Origin: Bacteroidales bacterium
GTDB lineage: Bacteria; Bacteroidota; Bacteroidia; Bacteroidales; Muribaculaceae
Length of the DNA: 64,000 nucleotides
Assembly: GCA_019416285.1 (NCBI GenBank)
Contig: DXXM01000003.1
Span: forward strand, 1-64,000
Direction of reading: 5' to 3'
Numbering within the stretch: position 1 is the first letter of the stretch; every line of letters starts with the position of its first letter. The notes beneath the pieces are model-generated. The model had not been told where the DNA came from. It searched no databases and saw only the letters and a list, made by a program, of their open reading frames with translations. Both the position numbers and the translations under genes were made by a program. Shown one piece after another: positions 1 to 8,205 of the stretch.

Positions 1-10
1 CCCCCTCTAC

Positions 11-56
11 GAGAGCCGGAAAGCTGAACCAATCAGCCCTCCGGCTCTCTTTTTTA
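11..56 (+). terminator. Intrinsic terminator of a gene upstream of the window
   Basis: A perfect 10-bp stem (GAGAGCCGGA at 11-20 with TCCGGCTCTC at 40-49) is followed by a run of T at 50-56. This is a canonical rho-independent terminator on the plus strand. It must serve a gene that ends left of the window. Confidence 0.8.
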
Positions 57-121
57 TATACCGATGGCACGAATGGTCCGGTTGTTTCCGGACTGCAATC
101 CACGGGTGGGAATATATTGAA

Positions 122-152
122 TTTGATGTTCTATTTATTTTGCGTATCTTTG
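122..152 (+). promoter_or_regulatory. Bacteroidota-type promoter for the Wzi-like gene
   Basis: TTTG at 122-125 and TATCTTTG at 145-152 are separated by 19 bases, matching the known Bacteroidota -33/-7 consensus (TTTG, then TAnnTTTG). Transcription would start near 159, giving a leader of about 65 bases. Confidence 0.65.
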
Positions 153-222
153 TAATGAGAAATTGTCGTCATGTGGGAACAACTCTCTTGCATGGTTTAG
201 CATTTAATTCTCGAATTTGTTT

Positions 223-1749
223 ATGAAGTTTGTAAATATATTGAGACAGACGACTTTAATCCAAATGACAACTGTGGCTCTGATAGCTTCGGCGGATTAT
301 CCCGTTGACTATGAGGTGTCACTCACCGGCGGGGACGGAAGCGGTACGTTTGCTCCATATTATATATCGTCGTTGCGTCACGGGCGTTTTACGCAGACAT
401 CCAACATCCAGCTTGAGGCTTCAGCTTCAAGGGAGATGGATATGGCGAAGAAATTTTCCTATGGCTTCGGAGCCGATTTTATCGGCGGCTATGCCTCGGC
501 CAACGACTATAAGCGCTATTCGGCCGATACCGGAAGCTGGTACTGGCACTCAGAGCGCCCCTCGTCGGTGTGGATTCAGCAGTTATATGGCGAATTAAAA
601 TATCGCTCGTTTTTTTTCGAAATCGGCATGAAGGAGCGCGGTTCCGCACTCCTCAATCAGAATCTGACGAGCGGCGATCTTGTGGAAAGCGGCAACACAC
701 GGCCCATTCCGCAGTTGCGCGCGGGATTCACCGGCTTCCGCGACATACCCTTCACCAAGGGGTGCCTTCAGATTTCCGGTGAAGTCGCATACGGAAAGAT
801 GATTGACGACGGCTGGTGGCGTGACCATTACAATTACTATAATTATCACATCACCCAGGGCCAGCTCTACAATTACAAACGCATATATTTTCGGACAAAG
901 CCGTCGGAACCGTTTTCGGTCACTTTCGGCATGCAGGCGGCTGCCACTTTCGGCGGAAACACCACCTATTATGTCGATGGTAAGCTGAAACTTCATGAAA
1001 AGAATGTTCAGAATCTGAAATCTTTTCTCAAGATGCTTGTGCCACTCCGTGACGGCGGCGAAGGCTTCTACACCGGAAACCATCTCGGCACCTGGGACAT
1101 CCGCGGGCGCTACCAGCTCAAAGACGGGACGGAAATCTCGGCCTATACGTCGTGGCTGTGGGAGGACGGTTCCGGAATCGGCAAGCTCAATGGCTGGGAC
1201 GGACTTTGGGGACTCGAATACAAGGCCCCGAAGCCGGGAATAGTGAGCGGCGCGCTTATAGAATATCTCGACTTCACCAATCAGAGCGGCCCCATCCACT
1301 ATGAACCCGGAGATTTTGACGGTGTGACGCTGCCCGGACACGCTTCCGGCGCCGACGACTATTACAACAACGCCACCTACAACTCATTCGCATACTTCGG
1401 GCAGTCAATCGGCACACCTGCGATGATGGCCCCCATCTATAACCTCGACGGCTATCTCGCTTACACGGCAAATGCCGTGCGCGGGTTCCATATAGGCATC
1501 GAAGGGTCACTGAGCCCCACGGTGGACTACCGTCTGAAAGGTGGCTACCGCAAGGCGTGGGGCACAGGCAAGACAATGCTTGTGAAACCGATACACCTGA
1601 CGGCGGTAATGGCCGAGGCTTCGTGGCACCCGGAGAGAATCAAAGGGCTCACGGTCAACGCCAAAATCGAGCTTGACCGCGGCGATATGCCCTGCAATGC
1701 CTTTGCCGCTATGGTGAGTGTGAGATACAACGGACTGTTTAATTTCTGA
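223..1749 (+). CDS. Capsule assembly Wzi family outer-membrane protein
   Basis: The 508-residue product starts with a signal peptide (cleavage likely after about residue 25, before DYPVDYEVSL). The mature protein opens with YEVSLTGGDGSGTFAPYYISS, the signature I associate with Bacteroidota Wzi-like capsule assembly barrels. The rest alternates aromatic and polar residues like an outer-membrane beta-barrel and ends in an aromatic (NGLFNF), as barrels do. Wzi in E. coli anchors capsule at the surface; the Bacteroidota relatives are mostly untested. ATG 223 is preferred over an upstream in-frame TTG at 217. The nonulosonate genes 0.7 kb downstream fit a surface-glycan setting. Family call fairly sure, exact role inferred. 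Confidence 0.8.
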   Translation: MKFVNILRQTTLIQMTTVALIASADYPVDYEVSLTGGDGSGTFAPYYISSLRHGRFTQTSNIQLEASASREMDMAKKFSYGFGADFIGGYASANDYKRYSADTGSWYWHSERPSSVWIQQLYGELKYRSFFFEIGMKERGSALLNQNLTSGDLVESGNTRPIPQLRAGFTGFRDIPFTKGCLQISGEVAYGKMIDDGWWRDHYNYYNYHITQGQLYNYKRIYFRTKPSEPFSVTFGMQAAATFGGNTTYYVDGKLKLHEKNVQNLKSFLKMLVPLRDGGEGFYTGNHLGTWDIRGRYQLKDGTEISAYTSWLWEDGSGIGKLNGWDGLWGLEYKAPKPGIVSGALIEYLDFTNQSGPIHYEPGDFDGVTLPGHASGADDYYNNATYNSFAYFGQSIGTPAMMAPIYNLDGYLAYTANAVRGFHIGIEGSLSPTVDYRLKGGYRKAWGTGKTMLVKPIHLTAVMAEASWHPERIKGLTVNAKIELDRGDMPCNAFAAMVSVRYNGLFNF

Positions 1750-1760
1750 ACCGGCTGACT

Positions 1761-2222
1761 ATGAGCGGAAAAATAATTTCAGGTCTTGTGATTGCGCTTA
1801 TGAGTGCCATCCTCTGCGGATGCACCCGCAACAACGGGGACATAGGCTGGCTTTTCGGCGAATGGCGCCTCGACAGGATGACGGCCGACGGTACCGAAGT
1901 GGATCTCTATCCCGGAGGGGATGACGAGGCGATACTTTACACCTGGTCTTTCCAGAGCGATATCATCAGGATAAATACCATGCTTCCGAATCATCGGCGC
2001 GACGAAGTGTTCGGGTCGTGGGAGGAGAAAGACGACATTCTTGAGCTGAATTTCAGCTACAGGTATGACGACGGACTTTTCATGCCTCCCCCGGCGCTCC
2101 ATCTTGTCCGTGGTGGCATAACCCAGCTTCACATCGACAGCCGGGGGGGAAAGAAAGCGGTGTTCAGCTACACGGCCGGCGACGGTGTGAGCTACACATA
2201 CTATCTCTCGCATCCCCATTAA
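1761..2222 (+). CDS. Small lipocalin-like lipoprotein
   Basis: This 153-residue protein has a lipoprotein signal peptide ending in a lipobox (SAILCGC, with two nearby cysteines). The mature part reads like a Bacteroidales lipocalin-like domain: an early GEWRLDRM motif followed by short beta strands and a conserved-looking late YTYYLSH end. It begins 11 bases after the Wzi-like gene and probably shares its mRNA. There is no SDDDD-type surface signal after the cysteine, so it is probably on the periplasmic face. Substrate unknown. Confidence 0.65.
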   Translation: MSGKIISGLVIALMSAILCGCTRNNGDIGWLFGEWRLDRMTADGTEVDLYPGGDDEAILYTWSFQSDIIRINTMLPNHRRDEVFGSWEEKDDILELNFSYRYDDGLFMPPPALHLVRGGITQLHIDSRGGKKAVFSYTAGDGVSYTYYLSHPH

Positions 2223-2251
2223 GAGAGCCGAGGGAATACACATGAAAAATA

Positions 2252-2446
2252 AGTAACTCTTAAAAATTAAACGCAATATGTTTTTTACAAAGTAACTCCG
2301 AAATGCTTTTATACTTTCTGCGGTTTTATTCCGGTAAAAATCAAACTGTTCATCGGTCGTTTATAACTATAAACTCCCTCTTCACACTTCGATTTTTCCT
2401 CGAAATAAATCCCGCATCAAGTATAAATTAATTTTTAAGAGTTACT
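2252..2446 (+). mobile_element. MITE-like element, copy 1
   Basis: A 195-bp non-coding element bounded by perfect 19-bp inverted repeats (AGTAACTCTTAAAAATTAA and its complement) and flanked on both sides by TA (2250-2251 and 2447-2448), consistent with a 2-bp target duplication. Two further near-identical copies lie at 18446-18641 and 46355-46550. This copy lacks one A and has a T for C in the internal AAAAGCA arm relative to the others. It has no ORF. It lies between the lipoprotein gene and legB and takes up most of that 260-base gap. Confidence 0.75.
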
Positions 2447-2482
2447 TAATCCGAAAAAGAAACTATAGACAACTACAAAGAT

Positions 2483-3472
2483 ATGGACAGCAAACAAACA
2501 AAAGTGCTCGTGACCGGTGCCGACGGTTTCATCGGCTCGCATCTCACCGAAGCTCTTCTCGCCGAAGGCTACGCCGTCAGAGCGCTGTGCCAGTATAATT
2601 CATTCAACAACTGGGGGTGGCTTGAAGGCGTGAGCCATCCCGCGCTTGAGATTGTGACCGGCGATGTCCGTGACCCGAATTTCTGCCGCCATATCAGCGA
2701 GGGCATCGACACCGTCTATCATCTGGCGGCCCTTATAGCCATCCCTTACAGCTATGTGGCTCCCGACAGCTATGTCGACACCAATATCAAAGGCACTCTC
2801 AACATGTGTCAGGCCGCCCGCGACTGCGGTGTGCGCCGCATCGTGGTGACTTCCACCAGCGAGGTCTACGGCACCGCCCGCTATGTGCCTATCGACGAGA
2901 AACACCCCAAGCAGCCGCAGTCGCCCTACAGCGCTACCAAAATCGGAGCCGACGCGATTGCTCTCAGTTTCTACAACGCCTTCACTCTGCCTGTGGTGCT
3001 CGCCCGTCCGTTCAACACCTACGGCCCGCGTCAGAGCGCTCGCGCGATTATCCCGACAATCATCACACAGATTGCCAACGGTGCGCGCGAAATCAAGGTT
3101 GGCGACCTCACTCCGACACGCGATTTCAATTTCGTGAGGGACACAGCCGCCGGCTTCATCGCCCTGGGCCGTGCCGAGGGTGTGGAGGGCAAGGAAATCA
3201 ACATAGCCACCGGCGTGGAGACCAGTATGCGCGACACACTTGAGGCGATTGCCGATATAATGGGCAAGAAGGTAGACTATGTGACCGATCCGGCCCGTCT
3301 GCGTCCCGCCGGAAGCGAAGTGTTCCGTCTCTGCGGCGACAACACCCTGATTACCTCGCTGACCGACTGGCGTCCGCGCTACTCGCTTGAGGACGGCCTG
3401 CGCGAGACGATTGACTGGATAACAAAACCGGAAAATCTCTCGAAATACAAGTCGGAGATATATAACGTATAG
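2483..3472 (+). CDS. legB: NAD-dependent 4,6-dehydratase, LegB type (nonulosonate pathway)
   Basis: This 329-residue extended short-chain dehydrogenase has the NAD motif TGADGFIGSH (residues 11-20), the catalytic pair Y149 and K153 (YSATK) and the preceding STSEVYG segment. LegB-type enzymes convert UDP- or GDP-GlcNAc to the 4-keto-6-deoxy sugar, the first step toward legionaminic acid. An ATP-grasp gene and a NeuB-type synthase follow on the same strand and support this over a generic UDP-glucose epimerase. The usual aminotransferase, hydrolysing epimerase and CMP-transferase are not in the window. MITE copy 1 sits directly upstream, and I see no clear promoter between it and the start. Confidence 0.85.
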   Translation: MDSKQTKVLVTGADGFIGSHLTEALLAEGYAVRALCQYNSFNNWGWLEGVSHPALEIVTGDVRDPNFCRHISEGIDTVYHLAALIAIPYSYVAPDSYVDTNIKGTLNMCQAARDCGVRRIVVTSTSEVYGTARYVPIDEKHPKQPQSPYSATKIGADAIALSFYNAFTLPVVLARPFNTYGPRQSARAIIPTIITQIANGAREIKVGDLTPTRDFNFVRDTAAGFIALGRAEGVEGKEINIATGVETSMRDTLEAIADIMGKKVDYVTDPARLRPAGSEVFRLCGDNTLITSLTDWRPRYSLEDGLRETIDWITKPENLSKYKSEIYNV

Positions 3473-3504
3473 TCTGAAAAAGCATATCAGTATCGGTTGA
3501 ACAG

Positions 3505-4482
3505 ATGGAAGGGCAGACAAACATATCATCAGGTACACGGCAGTGTGTCAATGTGCTGTTTCTTGGCGGCGCCAAGCGAGTGTCATTCGGCCACAAGCTC
3601 ATCGATGCCGGGCGCCGTCTCGGTGTCGATGTGAAAATCTACAGCTACGAGCTTGAACCCGAGGTGCCGGTGGCGCTTGTCGGGGGAGTCATCATCGGCC
3701 GGCGGTGGAGCGCTCCGGATATTCTCGAGCATCTCCATCAGGTGGTCGGCGCCTATCATATAAATGTGCTGTTGCCCTTTGTTGACGGCGCCATTTCCGT
3801 GGCCGGTTCATACGTGGCCAACTACGGCGACGTGTGGGCTCCGGTTGTAGGTCCCGGCAAGGCCGAGACGCTGTTCGACAAAATCCTCTCGGCCCGCGAA
3901 TTCGAGGCGGCCGGGCTCGACATACCCGCCACATACGCCGGCGGACGCCCCGTATTTCCGCTCATCGCCAAGCCGCGCCGCGGTTCAGCCTCGAAGGGTA
4001 TAGAGGTCATCAGGGGAATCAACGAATTCCGGAGCATCATGAAGCATCAGGGCGAGTATCTCCTCCAGGCCTACTATCCGGAGCGGGAGGAGTTTACCGT
4101 CGACTGTTACATATCGCGTCGTGGCGAAATCCTCTGCGTCAGCCCCCGCAAGCGCCTGGAAGTGGTGGGCGGAGAAGTGTCGCGGACAGTGACAGTGGAT
4201 TCTCCCGAAATCCTCAAGGCCTCGGCCGACGCAATCGAGCGCCTCGGGCTGCGCGGAGCCGTAACACTGCAATATCTCCGCGACACGAGCACCGGACGGC
4301 TTATGCTGATGGAAATCAACCCCCGTCTCGGCGGCGGAGTGGTCTGCTCGATACATGCCGGAGCCGATATTCCCGGCATGATACTCTCCGAAGCTCTCGG
4401 ACTGCCGCTCAAGGCGGCCGCCGACATCCGCCCCGGTACGCTTATCTGCCGTTATTTTGAAGAAGCCGTGTTTTCAGTATGA
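3505..4482 (+). CDS. ATP-grasp ligase of the nonulosonate cluster
   Basis: A 325-residue ATP-grasp protein resembling the carbamoyl-phosphate synthase large chain. The pre-ATP-grasp fold opens with VNVLFLGGAKR. The ATP-binding segment contains PLIAKPRRGSASKG, and the metal-binding E270-I-N272-P-R-L-G-G-G motif is intact, so it should be active. Such enzymes join a carboxylate to an amine through an acyl-phosphate. It lies between legB and a NeuB-type gene and overlaps the latter by 4 bases (ATGA), so the three are almost surely co-expressed. Its substrate is unknown; modifying the nonulosonate or its amino group is an inference from context. Confidence 0.8.
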   Translation: MEGQTNISSGTRQCVNVLFLGGAKRVSFGHKLIDAGRRLGVDVKIYSYELEPEVPVALVGGVIIGRRWSAPDILEHLHQVVGAYHINVLLPFVDGAISVAGSYVANYGDVWAPVVGPGKAETLFDKILSAREFEAAGLDIPATYAGGRPVFPLIAKPRRGSASKGIEVIRGINEFRSIMKHQGEYLLQAYYPEREEFTVDCYISRRGEILCVSPRKRLEVVGGEVSRTVTVDSPEILKASADAIERLGLRGAVTLQYLRDTSTGRLMLMEINPRLGGGVVCSIHAGADIPGMILSEALGLPLKAAADIRPGTLICRYFEEAVFSV

Positions 4483-5492
4483 AAAAGTCAAAAAAAATAA
4501 TCATAATCGCCGAGGCCGGTGTCAACCACAACGCTTCGATGGAAATGGCGCGCCGTATGGTCCGTGAGGCCGCGAAAGCAGGCGCCGACTATGTGAAATT
4601 CCAGACGGCCGTCCCCGAGCTCGTCATCTCCTCCATCGCCCCCAAAGCCGAGTATCAGAAGGAGACCACCGGCGAGGAGCAGTCGCAGCTCGAGATGTGC
4701 AAGGCCATCCATTTGCCTCTGAGCGCCTACACCGAGCTCGCCGCTCTCTGCCGTGAGGAGGGGATAGGCTTCATGAGCACACCCTTCGACCTCGTGAGCA
4801 TCGACACCCTCGACCCTCTCGGCATGGACTACTGGAAGATACCCTCGGGCGAAATCACCAATCTGCCGTATCTGCGCAAGATTGCCTCGAAAGGTGGCAA
4901 GGTGATACTCTCGACAGGCATGTCGACTCTCGAAGAAGTCTCGCAGGCAGTTGACATCCTTGTGGACGGAGGCATCAGCCGCGAGGATATCTGTCTGCTC
5001 CACTGCACCACGCAGTATCCCACTCCCTATGCCGACGTCAATCTGCGCGCTATGGAGAGCCTGCATACTCTTGAGGTAGGAGGCGTGGGCTACAGCGACC
5101 ACACCCTTGGAATAGAAGTGCCGATTGCAGCAGCCGCCCTCGGCGCGGACGTGATTGAGAAGCATTTCACCCTCGACAAGAATCTCCCCGGCCCTGACCA
5201 CCGTGCGTCGCTCGACCCGTCGGAACTCGCCGCCATGGTGAAGGCCGTGCGCCATATCGAAGAGGCTCTCGGCTCTGCGGAGAAGAGGGTGGCCGACAGC
5301 GAGCGCCCCAATATAGAGGTGGCCCGCAAGAGTATAGTAGCCGCCAGACCTATCGCTAAAGGCGAAACCTTTACGGAGGAAAACATCACGGTCAAGCGCC
5401 CGGGCAACGGCATCAGCCCGATGGAATGGGACAACGTCATCGGCCGCACAGCCGTGAAAGATTTCCCTTATGACGCACTGATTGAACTTTAG
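4479..5492 (+). CDS. N-acetylneuraminate / legionaminate synthase family protein
   Basis: This 337-residue protein has the NeuB barrel (IIAEAGVNHN near the N-terminus, ADYVKFQT, STPFD, LLHCTTQYPTP, GYSDHTLG, EKHFTLDKNLPGPDH) followed by a C-terminal SAF/antifreeze-like domain (VARKSIVAARPIAKGE). These enzymes condense phosphoenolpyruvate with a 2-acetamido sugar to make sialic, legionaminic or related acids. With LegB two genes upstream, LegI (N,N'-diacetyllegionaminate synthase) is the likeliest assignment, but NeuB and LegI cannot be told apart reliably by eye. It overlaps the ATP-grasp gene by 4 bases. Confidence 0.88.
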   Translation: MKKSKKIIIIAEAGVNHNASMEMARRMVREAAKAGADYVKFQTAVPELVISSIAPKAEYQKETTGEEQSQLEMCKAIHLPLSAYTELAALCREEGIGFMSTPFDLVSIDTLDPLGMDYWKIPSGEITNLPYLRKIASKGGKVILSTGMSTLEEVSQAVDILVDGGISREDICLLHCTTQYPTPYADVNLRAMESLHTLEVGGVGYSDHTLGIEVPIAAAALGADVIEKHFTLDKNLPGPDHRASLDPSELAAMVKAVRHIEEALGSAEKRVADSERPNIEVARKSIVAARPIAKGETFTEENITVKRPGNGISPMEWDNVIGRTAVKDFPYDALIEL

Positions 5493-5546
5493 GTGCTGCA
5501 GGTGTTTTTATTGTAGGACACACCCTCTTCTCCCAACCACGTGAAT

Positions 5547-6977
5547 ATGAAAGAATCGCTCAAGCTGACACTATCACAGAAAATGCAGCAGAGGCTATCG
5601 CCGCTGCAAATCCGTTTTGTGCGTATGCTTGAGATGAACGGCCCCGAGATTGAGGACGAAGTGCGCCGTGAACTCGACGACAATCCCGCCCTTGAGGTGG
5701 CCGACTACAAAGACAGTCCGCAGGAAGAGGAATTTCACGAGAGTGCCGAGGAAATGCAGCTCGCCGATTACCGCGACGAGGATGACATCCCGTCCTACCG
5801 CCTGGAGGCGCGAAATTCATCGCGCGACGATGTGTATTACGAGCCTACAGCCGTGGCCGGGGAAAATTCATTAGGCGAATCGCTGCTCGCGCAGCTTGCA
5901 GAGACCGATATGAGCGACTCCGACATGCTCATAGCCCAGTATATCGTGGGCAATCTCGACAGCAACGGCTACCTGACGCGCAAACTCAGCCAGATACTCG
6001 ACGACCTCGCTTTCAACGCCGGAATAGAGACCGATATGACCCATCTGCGCTCCATAGCCGACAGAATCCGGAGTCTCGACCCGCCCGGAGTCTGCGCATT
6101 TGACCTCCGCGACTGCCTTGTGCTTCAGTTGCGCCGTCTTGCTCCTACGAAGGCGCGGAAACTCGCCCTTGAAATAGTGGAACATTATTTCGACCTCTTC
6201 TCGCTCAAACATTTCGACCGACTGACGAGCCTGCTTGATGTCAACAGGGAGGAACTGCGCGAGGCGGTCGAGGTAATCCGTTCCCTCAACCCCAAGCCCG
6301 GCGGTCAGCTCGGTGACAGCGATGCCGATTCCAAGTCGCGCCATATAATACCCGATTTCAATGTAGAGGTGGACGGAAATACAGTCACCCTCACACTCGT
6401 CAACAATATACCGGAGCTGACAATAGAAAAAAGTTTCGTCAGCGACGGCGAGGAATTCATGGCCGACACCACGGCCAAAGCCCGTCGGGAGGCGGAGGCT
6501 TTTATCGCGCGCAAACGCGAGGATGCCACTGAATTTATCGACCTGCTCCGTCTCAGGCAGGATACACTCTACAAGGTGATGGCCGCAATCGTCAGACTGC
6601 AACACGACTTTTTCGTGAGCGAGGATGAGAGCCGCCTCCATCCGATGATACTTAAGGACGTGGCCCGCGAGACAGGCTATGACCTCTCGGTCATCTCACG
6701 CGCCACGGCCGGAAAATATGTCGCCACCCCCTGGGGAGTCTATCCGCTGAAATTCTTCTTCAACGAAAAGGTAGGTAACGACGAGGAATCATCCTCACGC
6801 GAGATACTCGCCGCCATCAGGCAGCTCATCGATAGTGAGGACCCCGAGCACCCCCTGAGCGACGACGCCCTGATGAAAATGCTCTCCGACAGGGGCTATG
6901 AGATAGCGCGGCGCACCGTGGCCAAATACCGAGAGCGCCTCGGAATCCCGGTGGCCCGGCTTAGAAAAGGAATATAA
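5547..6977 (+). CDS. rpoN: RNA polymerase sigma-54 factor
   Basis: The 476-residue product begins with the Gln/Leu-rich activator-binding region (LKLTLSQKMQQRLSPLQI), followed by an acidic linker and the core-binding domain. Near the C-terminus is the RpoN box ARRTVAKYRE (about residues 454-463), which contacts the -24 promoter element. Sigma-54 needs AAA+ enhancer-binding proteins to open promoters; none is encoded in this window. An in-frame GTG lies 6 bases earlier at 5541; the ATG at 5547 gives the standard N-terminus. Length matches the family. Confidence 0.95.
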   Translation: MKESLKLTLSQKMQQRLSPLQIRFVRMLEMNGPEIEDEVRRELDDNPALEVADYKDSPQEEEFHESAEEMQLADYRDEDDIPSYRLEARNSSRDDVYYEPTAVAGENSLGESLLAQLAETDMSDSDMLIAQYIVGNLDSNGYLTRKLSQILDDLAFNAGIETDMTHLRSIADRIRSLDPPGVCAFDLRDCLVLQLRRLAPTKARKLALEIVEHYFDLFSLKHFDRLTSLLDVNREELREAVEVIRSLNPKPGGQLGDSDADSKSRHIIPDFNVEVDGNTVTLTLVNNIPELTIEKSFVSDGEEFMADTTAKARREAEAFIARKREDATEFIDLLRLRQDTLYKVMAAIVRLQHDFFVSEDESRLHPMILKDVARETGYDLSVISRATAGKYVATPWGVYPLKFFFNEKVGNDEESSSREILAAIRQLIDSEDPEHPLSDDALMKMLSDRGYEIARRTVAKYRERLGIPVARLRKGI

Positions 6978-7027
6978 AACGAACTGACACATAGACACAT
7001 TATTACTGACCGCCACAACACAGCATC

Positions 7028-7636
7028 ATGAAGAAATTTTCTGAAATAATATCGGCCATATTCTCCCCTCTGCTTGTCCCGACCTACGGGATGATACTCG
7101 TGGCCTATCTCACCATACTCAGTTTCCTTCCGGCCAACCTCCTCTGGACAGCGATAGGAATCACTTTCGTAATCACCTGTCTCGTCCCCGTCTCGGCTAT
7201 CGTGGCCCTCTACCGTTCAGGCATGATAAAGGACCCGGGGCTCAACGAGCGCACCGAGCGGCTGATACCCTACGGCATAGCCATACTCTGCTATCTCGGC
7301 TGCGCTTTCTTCTTCTACAAGGCGAGCGCACCCTTCTGGCTCCCGATGTTCTATGCCGGCGGTGCACTGGCCACGCTCATCAACACCGTGGTCAACCGCT
7401 GGTGGAAAATCAGCGCCCACGGAGCGGCGATGGGAGGACTTGTGGCCCTTATGTTCAGAATTGTGGCCTCGCACTATGCGCTTTACAACATGAATGTATG
7501 GCTATCCGCAGTGATAATCCTCGCCGGACTCGTCATGACCGCCCGCGTATATCTCGGCCGCCACACACTCTGGCAGGTGATAACCGGATGTGCCAACGGA
7601 TTCATCTGCGTCTATTTTCTCTCGATGATAAACTGA
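7028..7636 (+). CDS. PAP2-like membrane protein with degenerate catalytic motifs
   Basis: A 202-residue integral membrane protein with five to six hydrophobic helices. Traces of the PAP2 phosphatase motifs are in order: KDPGLNERTER (motif 1), SAHGAAMGG (motif 2, with the histidine) and ARVYLGRHTLWQV (motif 3, with the histidine but Q where the catalytic Asp normally lies). It may be a divergent lipid phosphatase or a non-catalytic relative. It lies between rpoN and purE, 50 and 21 bases away. Confidence 0.6.
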   Translation: MKKFSEIISAIFSPLLVPTYGMILVAYLTILSFLPANLLWTAIGITFVITCLVPVSAIVALYRSGMIKDPGLNERTERLIPYGIAILCYLGCAFFFYKASAPFWLPMFYAGGALATLINTVVNRWWKISAHGAAMGGLVALMFRIVASHYALYNMNVWLSAVIILAGLVMTARVYLGRHTLWQVITGCANGFICVYFLSMIN

Positions 7637-7657
7637 TTTTAACCCAATAAATTCATC

Positions 7658-8164
7658 ATGAAACCGACAGTAAGCATTATCATGGGAAGCACCAGCGACC
7701 TTCCCATACTCAAGAAAGCTGCTGATTTCCTCAATCAGATGGAAGTGCCCTTTGAGATGAACGCTCTCTCAGCCCACAGGACTCCCCGCGAGGTCGAGGC
7801 CTTTGCGAGCGGAGCCGAAGAGCGCGGCATAAAGGTCATCATCGCCGCCGCAGGCATGGCTGCGGCGCTTCCGGGAGTAATCGCGGCAATGACAAGGGTT
7901 CCGGTAATCGGTATCCCCATCAACTCAACCCTCGAAGGTGTCGACGCACTTTATTCAATAGTCCAGATGCCTCCGGGCATTTCAGTGGCCACCGTTGGTA
8001 TCAATGCCGGAATGAACGCGGCGGTTATGGCTGTGCAGATTCTCGCTCTCAGCGACCCCGAACTCGCCAAACGCTTCAACGCCTACCGCGCCACACTCTC
8101 GCAGAAGATTGTCAAGGCCAACGAAGAGCTCAAGACGGTCAAATATGATTTCAAGGTGGACTGA
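7658..8164 (+). CDS. purE: N5-carboxyaminoimidazole ribonucleotide mutase
   Basis: The 168-residue class I PurE begins with the nucleotide-binding loop IIMGSTSDLP and carries the catalytic SAHRTP segment (about residues 39-44) and the AAAGMAAALPG loop. It moves the carboxyl group of N5-CAIR to C4 in purine biosynthesis and acts in the cytoplasm. Length and motifs are standard. No PurK partner is in the window. It lies 42 bases ahead of ispG on the same strand. Confidence 0.95.
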   Translation: MKPTVSIIMGSTSDLPILKKAADFLNQMEVPFEMNALSAHRTPREVEAFASGAEERGIKVIIAAAGMAAALPGVIAAMTRVPVIGIPINSTLEGVDALYSIVQMPPGISVATVGINAGMNAAVMAVQILALSDPELAKRFNAYRATLSQKIVKANEELKTVKYDFKVD

Positions 8165-8205
8165 AAGTCCGCTTCATACACAATCGATAAACCGAAGTCA
8201 ACCGC

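Noticed and set aside
595..1341. A 248-codon open frame on the minus strand inside the Wzi-like gene
   Set aside because: It mirrors the codon pattern of the plus-strand gene, which has signal peptide and family signature; no domain is seen in the antisense product.
2252..2446. MITE elements as invertible promoters (phase-variable switches)
   Set aside because: Inverted repeats are present, but no recombinase gene is adjacent, no strong TAnnTTTG promoter is seen inside, and 2-bp flanking duplications favour transposition.
2600..3538. A 312-codon minus-strand frame across legB
   Set aside because: Shadow of a GC-rich gene; legB has clear SDR motifs and the antisense product resembles no protein.
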